Source of the DNA: Flagellimonas sp. S3867
GTDB taxonomy: Bacteria; Bacteroidota; Bacteroidia; Flavobacteriales; Flavobacteriaceae
Direction: 5' to 3'
DNA: 64,000 nt
Assembly (NCBI RefSeq): GCF_014698935.1
Contig: NZ_JACVMN010000001.1
Span: 620,001-684,000 of the forward strand
A model generated the notes under the pieces. It ran no database searches, was not told the origin of the DNA, and saw nothing but the letters and a program-made list of their open reading frames with translations. Numbering within the stretch: position 1 is the stretch's first letter; each line of letters starts with the position of its first letter. Shown here piece by piece: positions 34,384 to 42,061 of the stretch. The position numbers and the translations under genes were made by a program.

Positions 34384-35229
34384 ATGAACTTTCATTTTAC
34401 AAGCCAGCTAGAGGAAAGTCTGTTTAACTTAACGGATTTTAATTGTGCTTCTTCCCAACAACTACTTAAAAAAGATAATTTATATAAAATCATATGGGCA
34501 AAGGATAATGATGTTTTAATTGTTGTGGATGGTTATAAAATTGAGCTAAAGCACAATCAGATTATTTTTTGTACACCGCTCAATATTCTTGAGATAGCAT
34601 TGGGTCAACGTGGTATTATGTCTTTTGTTTTTAATAGGGAATTTTATTGTATCAGAGATCATGATAAAGAAGTCTCTTGCAATGGTTTTTTGTTTTTTGG
34701 CTCTTCACAATCGCCAATTGTATCCCTAAATGAAAAAGAACAGGAAGGTTATAAAATGCTCTATTATTTTTTTAGAGAAGAGTTTGAGATAAATGATCAC
34801 ATTCAAGGAGAAATGTTGAGGGTATTATTGAAAAGGTTACTAATAAAATCGACCAGATTGATAAGAAAAAATATTCCCGAACCCAATTTGGCAAACGATA
34901 AAATGGATGTGATAAGACATTTCAATATTTTGGTCGAGAAGTATTTTAGAGAGAAGCATTCAGTGTCTGATTACGCTGAGATGCTTAACAAATCGCCAAA
35001 AACCCTGTCCAATTTATTTAAGAAATACAGCGAAAAAACCGCGCTTACTTTCATTAATGAACGTATCCTTTTAGAAGCAAAACGGCTGTTGATGTTTTCG
35101 GATAAGACATCAACGGAAATAGCTTATGAACTTGGTTACAAAGAGCCTGCACATTTCTCCAAATTTTTTAAAAACCAGTTGGGAACCAGCCCAATTGAAT
35201 ACAAAAAGACACGCTTACAGAAAGTTTAA
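34384..35229 (+). CDS. AraC-family transcriptional regulator 1
   Basis: A 281-residue protein with a cupin-like N-terminal sensing domain of about 160 residues and a C-terminal AraC double helix-turn-helix (about 185-281). In the latter, VSDYAEMLNKSPKTLSNLFK is the first HTH. The second contains TSTEIAYELGYKEPAHFSKF followed by the hallmark FFKNQLGTSPIEYKKTR. The N-terminal half (IIWAKDNDVLIVVDGYKIEL) is typical of small-molecule-responsive AraC proteins of Bacteroidota. It is followed by a second AraC gene and an NTF2-like and P460 cluster, which it probably controls. Confidence 0.92.
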   Translation: MNFHFTSQLEESLFNLTDFNCASSQQLLKKDNLYKIIWAKDNDVLIVVDGYKIELKHNQIIFCTPLNILEIALGQRGIMSFVFNREFYCIRDHDKEVSCNGFLFFGSSQSPIVSLNEKEQEGYKMLYYFFREEFEINDHIQGEMLRVLLKRLLIKSTRLIRKNIPEPNLANDKMDVIRHFNILVEKYFREKHSVSDYAEMLNKSPKTLSNLFKKYSEKTALTFINERILLEAKRLLMFSDKTSTEIAYELGYKEPAHFSKFFKNQLGTSPIEYKKTRLQKV

Positions 35230-35286
35230 GGAAGAATGTATTAACATTAAGGAATAATCTACATTTTACTGCCTCTACCCTTCAAT

Positions 35287-35294
35287 TAGGTTTG
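35287..35294 (+). promoter_or_regulatory. -7 promoter box before AraC regulator 2
   Basis: TAGGTTTG, a perfect TAnnTTTG match 25 bases before the ATG at 35320. The -33 region shows only a weak TTTT (35264-35267). It implies the second regulator can be transcribed on its own. Confidence 0.45.
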
Positions 35295-35319
35295 TACTGA
35301 TAACACAGTATAGCCTAAA

Positions 35320-36141
35320 ATGTTAACCAGAACACCTCTAAAACAAGAAATAACCCAAAGGATAAACTATCATATATATGATGGCTCGCCGGCGGCAATC
35401 TCACATGATAAATTTTATAGTATTATTCGTATAGAACACTACGGAGATGTTGCTATCAATTTTGAACGGCATGAGTTTAAAGGACAACATCTTGTATTTC
35501 TTTGCCCTGAGGAAATATTAGTAGTAGATGGATACGCTCACCTTCAGTTAATTACTATTCCCGATAGTTTTGACATAATTGAAAATGAAAGCTTTGTCAG
35601 CACTTTTGCCAATGTGAGGAAGATCTTTGAATTAAAAGAAACCTCTCTGTTGAAGATTGCACCATTATTTAATAAACTTCAACAATTAGTTCAAAATAGT
35701 GACAATACCGATGAACCAATGAAGGTGTTGTCGGCTATTTTGATGTTTTCTCCAATCAAGGAACAGTTTGAGAATCAAGAAGGATTTACGCTTGTGTATC
35801 AATTTATCAGCTTGGTACATAAATATTATAAAATGCATCATGAAATGTCTTTCTATGCTAAGCAAATGGGCATTACTGCCAAATATATTGCAGAAAAATT
35901 CCATGTACTCGGTATAATGCCCCCCCATGAGTTTATTAAAAATAGGGTTTTGATAGAAGCCAAACGCCAACTATTGTATATGGATAAGACCTGTAAGACA
36001 ATCTGCTTTGATATAGGATTTAATGACCCTGCCTATTTTTCACGCTTTTTTAAGAAGAATACTGGAATGACAACCAGATTTTTCCTAGAAATTAATAACA
36101 AAGGGGATAAGAAAAAGAAAAATGTCCAACAGTTTTGTTAA
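35320..36141 (+). CDS. AraC-family transcriptional regulator 2
   Basis: A 273-residue protein with a divergent N-terminal sensing domain and a C-terminal AraC DNA-binding domain. MSFYAKQMGITAKYIAEKFH is the first HTH. TCKTICFDIGFNDPAYFSRF is in the second, followed by FFKKNTGMTTRFFLE. It aligns with the upstream AraC protein at the C-terminus only loosely, so the pair is not a recent duplicate. The end is unusually basic (NNKGDKKKKNVQQFC) and overlaps the next gene by 20 bases in another frame, tying its translation to the NTF2-like protein. Confidence 0.88.
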   Translation: MLTRTPLKQEITQRINYHIYDGSPAAISHDKFYSIIRIEHYGDVAINFERHEFKGQHLVFLCPEEILVVDGYAHLQLITIPDSFDIIENESFVSTFANVRKIFELKETSLLKIAPLFNKLQQLVQNSDNTDEPMKVLSAILMFSPIKEQFENQEGFTLVYQFISLVHKYYKMHHEMSFYAKQMGITAKYIAEKFHVLGIMPPHEFIKNRVLIEAKRQLLYMDKTCKTICFDIGFNDPAYFSRFFKKNTGMTTRFFLEINNKGDKKKKNVQQFC

Positions 36142-36511
36142 AACGATAAATATTTTTGATCACATGTCAGAATCAATATTTAACCAATTTCTATCATTAC
36201 TCTTATCAGGCAATATCAATAAGTTGGCAACTAGATATTACGATGATAGCGTCAAAGTGACCTTGAATGAAGGTGTGAAAACACGAGGAAAGAGTTTGGG
36301 AATACAATGGCTTCAACACATATTAAAGAACACGCAAATTTTACAATTTAATGTGGAGAAGATAAGACGCACAGAGAATTCACTGTCTTATGAAATCTAT
36401 ATGATCACGAGAAATCAAGATAGCACATTGGATTTCAGCAAACATCGAATACAAAATACATGGAAAGACAATCGTATTTGTCAACATCAACATGCAATAG
36501 TAAATTTCTAA
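36122..36511 (+). CDS. NTF2/SnoaL-like small protein
   Basis: A 129-residue protein without a signal peptide. The sequence (ESIFNQFLSLLLSGNINKLATRYYDDSVKVTLNEGVKTRGKS is its first half in outline) has the helix-helix-beta order of SnoaL/NTF2-like domains, with a late SFEIY-like SYEIYMITRNQD strand. Cytoplasmic, possibly a ligand-binding or isomerase-like domain; ligand unknown. It starts 20 bases inside AraC 2 and ends 11 bases before the first P460 gene, so it sits in the same transcript and may be an accessory sensor for the redox cluster. Quoted residues are partial and the family call is by pattern only. Confidence 0.6.
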   Translation: MSNSFVKTINIFDHMSESIFNQFLSLLLSGNINKLATRYYDDSVKVTLNEGVKTRGKSLGIQWLQHILKNTQILQFNVEKIRRTENSLSYEIYMITRNQDSTLDFSKHRIQNTWKDNRICQHQHAIVNF

Positions 36512-36522
36512 ACACCTAATAA

Positions 36523-37629
36523 ATGAAACAAAATCTGACAACAATACTATCGTTACTGATTATTCTCTCCCTAACATCCTGCAACAATATGGATAAAGGG
36601 TATGGGGATATCACTTTTTTCACCATTAATGGAGAAGAGCTGGTAAGGCCAACCAATTACCGTAGCTGGGTTTATGTTGGAACACCTACAACACCTAACG
36701 ATATGAACAATGGCAAGGCAGCCTTCCCAGAATTTCATAATGTATATATAGATCCAGTGAGTTATGACTATTGGAAAGAAAATGGTAGTTGGAGAGACGG
36801 CACCATTCTGGTCAAGGAATTGGTAAGTGTGGGAACAAAAGCCGCAGTAAGCGGGAATGGTTACTTCATGGGAGAATTTATTGGCCTCGAGGCAACTATA
36901 AAGAGTAGTGAACATTTTCCAAATGAACCTGGAAATTGGGCCTATTATAGTTTTACAACTCCTATGGGTGAAGATTTAAAAAACACCGCTGTAGCTTTTA
37001 AAACCAACCAATGTAACGCATGTCATGCCGCAAATGCTGGAGACGATTTTGTATTTACTCAACATTATCCGGTGCTTAGGTCAGCTAAGGGGGTAGGTCA
37101 AAATATAACTCCCGAGAATACAGCAAAGCGAGCCAAACCTGCTGTAAAAGAAGTTAGTGTTTGGGATCCTACCGCTCCTACCCCTGAGGGTTTAAGTCTT
37201 GAAATCCCTTTAGGTAAAGAAGAGCTTTTTGCGTACTTATCCTCTAAAAAATACAGGGAGTTTAAAACTCAGGAAAAAGAAAAACATCCATCGCAGGGTC
37301 CACATACAAAATTGGGACTTCCTGTAAAAGTTCATATGAATGATATGATAACAAATTCCTTAACGGTCAATAATGAGGAACACCCCATGGGAGCCTCAAT
37401 TGTAAAAGAAATGTTCAATAAAGAAGGGGAACTTTCGGGATGGGCGGTTATGGTAAAAACTCAAGAAGCCACGGATAATGGCAATGGATGGTTCTGGTAT
37501 GAGGTTACCAGTATAGAGGACTCCAATGCTATAGCGGCCATGGGCAATGGAGTTGTAGGATGTATAAGTTGCCACAATATTGGGGGTAATAAAGATATGG
37601 TTAGAACCGCTTTTCCTTTTCAGAATTAA
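36523..37629 (+). CDS. Cytochrome P460-family lipoprotein with two P460-like modules
   Basis: A 368-residue lipoprotein (lipobox ending LSLTSC, Cys20). Module 1 (about 25-185) has YRSWVYVGTPTTPNDMNNGK, RDGTILVKELVSVGTKAAVS and a heme motif CNACH at 164-168. Module 2 (about 225-368) has KEKHPSQGPHTK, VKEMFNKEGELSGWAVMVKT, WFWYE and a heme motif CISCH at 347-351. Both follow the P460 pattern, in which a c-type heme with a lysine crosslink oxidises hydroxylamine or binds NO in characterised members. Two modules in one chain is unusual. It is followed by a single-module paralogue. Confidence 0.85.
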   Translation: MKQNLTTILSLLIILSLTSCNNMDKGYGDITFFTINGEELVRPTNYRSWVYVGTPTTPNDMNNGKAAFPEFHNVYIDPVSYDYWKENGSWRDGTILVKELVSVGTKAAVSGNGYFMGEFIGLEATIKSSEHFPNEPGNWAYYSFTTPMGEDLKNTAVAFKTNQCNACHAANAGDDFVFTQHYPVLRSAKGVGQNITPENTAKRAKPAVKEVSVWDPTAPTPEGLSLEIPLGKEELFAYLSSKKYREFKTQEKEKHPSQGPHTKLGLPVKVHMNDMITNSLTVNNEEHPMGASIVKEMFNKEGELSGWAVMVKTQEATDNGNGWFWYEVTSIEDSNAIAAMGNGVVGCISCHNIGGNKDMVRTAFPFQN

Positions 37630-37654
37630 CTAACAGTTGTAAATAAATATTAAA

Positions 37655-38266
37655 ATGAAACAGAACTTTTTTATTGCACTTGCATTTTGCAGTTTTCTAA
37701 TTCTATCCTCTTGTAACACCACAGACAAGGGATATGGAAATGCTACCTATTTTACAATTAACGGAGATGAACTTGTACGTCCGGTGGATTACCGAAGTTG
37801 GGTATATGTAGGGACTCCATTAACACCAAACGATATGAATAATGGAAAGGCTGCCTTTCCTGAGTTTCATAATGTATATATAGATCCAGTGAGTTATGAT
37901 TACTGGAAAGAACATGGGACCTGGAGGGATGGTACCATTTTGGTCAAAGAATTGATTAGTGTGGGAACAAAAGCCGCAGTTAGCGGGAATGGTTACTTTA
38001 TGGGTGAGTTTATAGGTTTAGAGGCAACGATAAAGAGCAGTGAGCATTTTCCTGACGAACCCGGTAATTGGGCCTACTTCAGTTTCACAAATCCTGAAGG
38101 GGAGAACTTAAAAAACACTGGCACTGCCTTTAAGACCAACCAATGTAATGCATGTCATGCAGCAAGCGCAAAAGATGATTTTGTATTTACACAACATTAC
38201 CCGGTACTTAGGTCTTCAAAAGGAGTTGGTAAAGAAGTGATTCCTGAGAACACAGCAAGTCGCTAA
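37655..38266 (+). CDS. Cytochrome P460-family lipoprotein, single module
   Basis: A 203-residue lipoprotein (lipobox ending LILSSC, Cys20) closely matching module 1 of the preceding protein, by eye around 80% identical. CNACH falls at the same residues (164-168). Stretches of DNA, such as the run encoding FHNVYIDPVSYD, are nearly identical in both genes, so the duplication is recent or maintained by gene conversion. It stops shortly after the first module (ENTASR) and lacks module 2. The gap to the upstream gene is 25 bases, so both are one transcript. Periplasmic mono-heme protein, likely redox or NO-related. Confidence 0.87.
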   Translation: MKQNFFIALAFCSFLILSSCNTTDKGYGNATYFTINGDELVRPVDYRSWVYVGTPLTPNDMNNGKAAFPEFHNVYIDPVSYDYWKEHGTWRDGTILVKELISVGTKAAVSGNGYFMGEFIGLEATIKSSEHFPDEPGNWAYFSFTNPEGENLKNTGTAFKTNQCNACHAASAKDDFVFTQHYPVLRSSKGVGKEVIPENTASR

Positions 38267-38319
38267 GATTATATTTTAGGTGCTAGAATATTAAACTTTT
38301 CTTGCAAGTAAATGTCCAT

Positions 38320-38356
38320 GCCCTTTATCTAGGTGAACTCAAACTATTTAAAGGGC
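38320..38356. other. Inverted repeat upstream of the DUF6787 gene
   Basis: Eight-base arms GCCCTTTA (38320-38327) / TAAAGGGC (38349-38356) separated by 21 bases, within the gap between the P460 paralogue and the DUF6787 gene. Could be an operator or a leader structure. No T-run follows. Confidence 0.4.
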
Positions 38357-38375
38357 TACATGTTTATATCTAATT

Positions 38376-38693
38376 ATGGAAAAACTAAAACAGCGGTGGA
38401 ATATTCAATCAAATTTTCAATTGGTTATCATATTTCTTGTGTTTACCGTGAATGGCTCCCTTTCAGTAGTTTTGGTCAGACCAATTACCCATCTGGTTGG
38501 AATGTCAGCATGGACAAACCCATTCTTATTTTGGTCCGTTCGTGTAGTAGTGATGTTTGTTATATATCAAATTCTTTTGGTGGTTATTGGAACCCTGTTT
38601 GGTCAACATAAGTTTTTCTGGAATATGGAAAAGAAGATGCTTTCTAAACTTGGGCTCAAGAGGTTGTTCAAACATGATAATGCAATAAAATGA
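38376..38693 (+). CDS. DUF6787-like small membrane protein
   Basis: A 105-residue protein starting MEKLKQRWNIQSNFQLVII, a start I recognise from DUF6787 proteins of Flavobacteriia. It has two hydrophobic helices (about 16-38 and 50-77) and a basic C-terminus with KKMLSKLGLKRLF. Inner-membrane protein of unknown function. The next gene begins seven bases after its stop. A longer overlapping frame starting at 38333 is a shadow and is not used. Confidence 0.72.
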   Translation: MEKLKQRWNIQSNFQLVIIFLVFTVNGSLSVVLVRPITHLVGMSAWTNPFLFWSVRVVVMFVIYQILLVVIGTLFGQHKFFWNMEKKMLSKLGLKRLFKHDNAIK

Positions 38694-38700
38694 CATCATA

Positions 38701-39198
38701 GTGAGAAGAATACCAATTCTAATATGGGTTTTAATATTGTTGGTTTTTAAAATGAACGCTCAGGAAAAACATCAACAGCCTCATAATAGTGAAAAAAAAA
38801 CTATCAAGGATCCTGGGCTCGAACTTGTGGTGTCGGGTTTGGGAATATATGCAGCCAAAGAAGATACATTAGATTTTGCAACAGAGATTCATTTAACATA
38901 TTGGGTATCGCATACATGGGCATATGGGATTGGTTACACACTTATTTATGAAGATGAGGGCAGAGTAGCAAACGAAATAGCTGGATTGGTAAGCCATAAG
39001 CCATGGCATTTCTTAACATTAAATTTTGGCCCCAGCATTTCAATACCAGATTCACATAATGAATTAGAAGTATCCGGATATTTGGAAGGTGAATTTAATT
39101 TTAAAATAAGCGAAATTCATACTGGACCCCTAGCTGGAGTACTTGTAGGTGAAGAATTTAGATTCTTTTTTGGAGTACACCTAGGTTATGATTTTTAA
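38701..39198 (+). CDS. Exported beta-rich hypothetical protein, GTG start
   Basis: A 165-residue protein translated from a GTG at 38701, which gives a full signal peptide (RRIPILIWVLILLVFKMNAQ). The mature part begins with a charged, His-rich linker and continues in amphipathic strands (HLTYWVSHTWAYGIGYTLIY, LNFGPSISIP, FFFGVHLGYDF). The terminal aromatic strand suggests a small outer-membrane barrel. I do not recognise the family. It starts seven bases after DUF6787, so both are co-expressed. An ATG start would fall after the signal peptide's hydrophobic core, which supports GTG. Confidence 0.65.
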   Translation: MRRIPILIWVLILLVFKMNAQEKHQQPHNSEKKTIKDPGLELVVSGLGIYAAKEDTLDFATEIHLTYWVSHTWAYGIGYTLIYEDEGRVANEIAGLVSHKPWHFLTLNFGPSISIPDSHNELEVSGYLEGEFNFKISEIHTGPLAGVLVGEEFRFFFGVHLGYDF

Positions 39199-39303
39199 CT
39201 GAACGAACACTATAACATTTTGCAGGCAAATCAGAAAAAAGAATTGATGCTTAAAGAGTAATTATAAAAATATTGATAGTCTAAAACTAATTGAAGATAG
39301 GGA

Positions 39304-40716
39304 ATGAACAAGATTAAACTTTATGGTGCTGATTGGTGTCCGGACTGCAGACGTGCCAAAGCCTTTTTAAAAGAAAATCAAATAGATTTTGAGTTTGTTG
39401 ATGTGGATCTTGATTTACATGCGACCGCCTTAGTGGAAAAAGTAAATAACGGTAAGCGAATTATTCCAACTGTCATTATTAATGGCAAAAGTTATACAAA
39501 TCCGGATAACTCAACTTTGGCCAACATCTTGGGAATAAATGAACAAGGAACTGTACAGCTTTTTGGCGCCGATTGGTGTCCTGATTGCCGTAGGGCCAAG
39601 AGCCATCTTTCAGATAATGGGGTAAATTTTCAGTTTATTGATGTGGATGAAAATGTGTGGGCCACTGAAACAGTTGAGAAAATCAACAATGGTAAACGAA
39701 TTATACCCACCATTCTGATAAATGAAGAACCACATACCAATCCTGACAATGCTACTTTGACCCAACTGTTGGCATTAGAGACGGTAAAAGAAACCAAGGT
39801 ATATGATGTGATTATCATCGGAGGAGGTGCTGCCGGATTAACTACTTCTATTTATGCGCAAAGAGATCGCTTTGATACCATCATATTGGAAAAGAAAGCA
39901 ATTGGAGGAAATGCCTTCTTAACCCAGAAAATTGAAAACTACCCAGGTTTTCAGAATATTTCGGGTCCTGAACTCATGGAGAAAATGGAAGAACAGGCAC
40001 GAACTTATGGTGCTAAAATTGCAACTGGGGTTGAAGTTGCAGGAATAGAAATAAAAGACCACAAGTTTTATGTAAAGACATCCACTTCGGACAATTATGT
40101 CGGAAGAAGCGTGGTAATATCCACGGGATCTACCTACCGCAGATTATACATTCCCGGTGAGGAAGAATTAATCGGTTCTGGGGTTCATTTTTGCGCCACA
40201 TGCGATGGAGCATTCTATCGGGATCGTGAAGTTCTTGTTGTTGGAGGAGGAAACAGTGCGTTGGAAGAAGGAATATTTCTATCAAGTTTCTGTAAAAAAG
40301 TAAAAATTATTCATCGAAGTAAAGAGTTTTCTGCTTCTAAAACGTATGTAGAAAAACTGTCTAAAATAGAGAATATAGAAACTCATATGGACAAAACAAT
40401 ACTTGAATTTCTGGCGGATGAAAATGGATTGTTCAAAGAAGTCAAAATCAAGGACAACATTACAAAAAAGGAACAGTCAATTCCTGGAGATGGTGTGTTC
40501 ATTTTCATTGGTTTGATACCTAACACAGATGCCTTTAAGGGAATTGTTGGTCTAAATGAAAAAGGATTTATTACTACAACAGGACTTGCCAACACTTCTG
40601 TTGAAGGCATTTTTTCAGCAGGAGATTGCCGAGAAGGAGCCATCGCTCAAGTGGCAGCGGCTACGGGTGAAGGAGTACTAGCGAGTTATGGAATACGGGA
40701 ATATCTTAAAAAGTAA
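39304..40716 (+). CDS. Fusion of two glutaredoxin-like domains and a thioredoxin reductase-like flavoprotein
   Basis: A 470-residue cytoplasmic protein. Residues 1-78 and 80-155 are tandem glutaredoxin/NrdH-like domains, each with GADWCPDCRRAK and the cis-Pro stretch NGKRIIPT. Residues 165-470 are a thioredoxin reductase-like module: FAD motif IIGGGAAGLTTS, redox pair CATC (Cys297, Cys300), NADPH motif VVGGGNSALEEG and FAD motif IFSAGDCREG. NADPH electrons could pass through FAD and CATC to either glutaredoxin domain. Single Grx-TrxR fusions are known; the tandem Grx arrangement is less usual. It ends the redox island, 105 bases after the previous gene. Confidence 0.9.
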   Translation: MNKIKLYGADWCPDCRRAKAFLKENQIDFEFVDVDLDLHATALVEKVNNGKRIIPTVIINGKSYTNPDNSTLANILGINEQGTVQLFGADWCPDCRRAKSHLSDNGVNFQFIDVDENVWATETVEKINNGKRIIPTILINEEPHTNPDNATLTQLLALETVKETKVYDVIIIGGGAAGLTTSIYAQRDRFDTIILEKKAIGGNAFLTQKIENYPGFQNISGPELMEKMEEQARTYGAKIATGVEVAGIEIKDHKFYVKTSTSDNYVGRSVVISTGSTYRRLYIPGEEELIGSGVHFCATCDGAFYRDREVLVVGGGNSALEEGIFLSSFCKKVKIIHRSKEFSASKTYVEKLSKIENIETHMDKTILEFLADENGLFKEVKIKDNITKKEQSIPGDGVFIFIGLIPNTDAFKGIVGLNEKGFITTTGLANTSVEGIFSAGDCREGAIAQVAAATGEGVLASYGIREYLKK

Positions 40717-40739
40717 AATATCAATAAAAACTAGAAATT

Positions 40740-41060
40740 ATGAAAAAAGGAATTTTAATTTTAGGAGTAGTTTTATTATCTGGATTTGCTCCTAGTGAAA
40801 GGCTGGAAGAAAACAACAGCATTGAACCAACTTCAACGAATACGATTATAATCGAGGAAATTGCGGTTTTAAATGAGATAATAGAAAGTAAACTTCAAAA
40901 AGCACAAAGACTAGAAGCCCAGGCAGCTGTTGTTTTAGCAAAAAATATCAACTCAGAAAAAGGGTTAAGCCTAATTATGAAAGCAAAATTACAGCATATG
41001 ATGATTTTGAAATACAAGGCGGCTATATCCTGTAGAACTCAACTTTTAACAAATAACTGA
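40740..41060 (+). CDS. Small exported hypothetical protein
   Basis: A 106-residue protein with a signal peptide (KKGILILGVVLLSGFA, no lipobox Cys) and a helical remainder rich in Glu, Lys and Ala (ALNEIIESKLQKAQRLEAQ and AVVLAKNINSEKGLSLIMKA in outline), ending with a single Cys. No family recognised. It begins 23 bases after the Grx-TrxR stop and may share its transcript; a periplasmic helper or peptide is possible. It is convergent with the LysR gene. Confidence 0.5.
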   Translation: MKKGILILGVVLLSGFAPSERLEENNSIEPTSTNTIIIEEIAVLNEIIESKLQKAQRLEAQAAVVLAKNINSEKGLSLIMKAKLQHMMILKYKAAISCRTQLLTNN

Positions 41061-41089
41061 TTCCTAGAAAACGGTATAACTTTAATGGT

Positions 41090-41983
41090 TTATTCAGTTA
41101 GCAATCTTAAAAAAACCTCAAGTGCATGATTGTTGGTTTTTTTATTCCATACCGCAAAAAGTTCAGTTTTAAAGGGTTCGTTTTCAAGTTCAATAAAGTC
41201 TACCTTGTATTTCGAAGACAAGGTCAATGATTTGGGTACAATAGAAACTCCCAATCCACTCTCAACCAACTTAAAAATGGCAGGTCCGTGAATGGATTGA
41301 TGGGTAATCTTCGGCATAAAACCATGGCTGGCACAAAGACTAATAATTTGATGGTAATAGGATTGGCTTTGTTGGTTGGGAAAAAGTATAAAAGATTCTT
41401 GCGATAACTGTTTAAGGTTATGGAAGTTTTGCTTTCCGAGAGTGTGGTTTTTTGGTAGCACTACACAAAGATTTTCCCTAGCTACGGATTCAAAGTTCAT
41501 AGTGTCTGGAACTTCATTTGACCGCATCAGGCCAATATCCAATTGGTTTCTTTCAAGCATTTCCAATTGAGTCTGATTACTCCCTTCATGAAGTACAAAT
41601 TGGATTTTGGGGTAAGCCTGATTCAGTTCCTTGATTTTTTTAGGTAAAAATTCCTGAATTGCTGAGCCAACAAATCCAATTTTGATCATGCCGGTATGGC
41701 CTTCCAGGGTCGTATGCCATCGTTCCATTGAAGTCTGCATTTGACCGATAATAATTTCTGCTTCTTTTTTAAAAAGTGTTCCGGCCCGGTTTAATTCAAC
41801 TTTACGATTATGTCTTTTAAAAAGTGGTTGTTTCACAATTACCTCTAGTCGTTGTATTTGTTGACTAAGTGCAGATTGGGAAATCAAGAGCCTTTCAGCG
41901 GCTTGTCCATAGTGCAAAGTATCAGCCAGAGTCAAAAAATAATGGAGGTGTCGCAATTCCAATTGATTATTTAAACTAATCAT
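41090..41983 (-). CDS. LysR-family transcriptional regulator
   Basis: A 297-residue protein with the canonical LysR start: ELRHLHYFLTLADTLHYGQA and AERLLISQSALSQQIQRLE form the winged HTH (residues 8-60). A periplasmic-binding-protein-like effector domain follows (GMIKIGFVGSAIQEFLP from about 95). It is divergent from the DUF1338 gene with a 78-base gap holding a promoter, the classic arrangement in which LysR controls its neighbour and itself. Effector unknown; an amino-acid catabolite would fit the DUF1338 partner. Confidence 0.92.
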   Translation of the reverse strand: MISLNNQLELRHLHYFLTLADTLHYGQAAERLLISQSALSQQIQRLEVIVKQPLFKRHNRKVELNRAGTLFKKEAEIIIGQMQTSMERWHTTLEGHTGMIKIGFVGSAIQEFLPKKIKELNQAYPKIQFVLHEGSNQTQLEMLERNQLDIGLMRSNEVPDTMNFESVARENLCVVLPKNHTLGKQNFHNLKQLSQESFILFPNQQSQSYYHQIISLCASHGFMPKITHQSIHGPAIFKLVESGLGVSIVPKSLTLSSKYKVDFIELENEPFKTELFAVWNKKTNNHALEVFLRLLTE

Positions 41984-42023
41984 TATATATCAACTAATAA
42001 TTAAATCCAATTAAATATACAAC

Positions 42024-42031
42024 TAGTTTTG
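42024..42031 (+). promoter_or_regulatory. -7 promoter box in the LysR/DUF1338 gap
   Basis: TAGTTTTG, a perfect TAnnTTTG, 30 bases before the ATG at 42062. It overlaps a small ACTA-N6-TAGT inverted repeat that could be part of a LysR site. The -33 position holds TTA rather than TTG. Confidence 0.5.
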
Positions 42032-42061
42032 TAGTCAATTCGTATAATTAAAGCTGAGATA

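Noticed and set aside
38333..38611. 92-residue frame overlapping the DUF6787 gene
   Set aside because: Shadow frame with odd composition; the DUF6787 frame at 38376 has membrane helices and a recognisable start.
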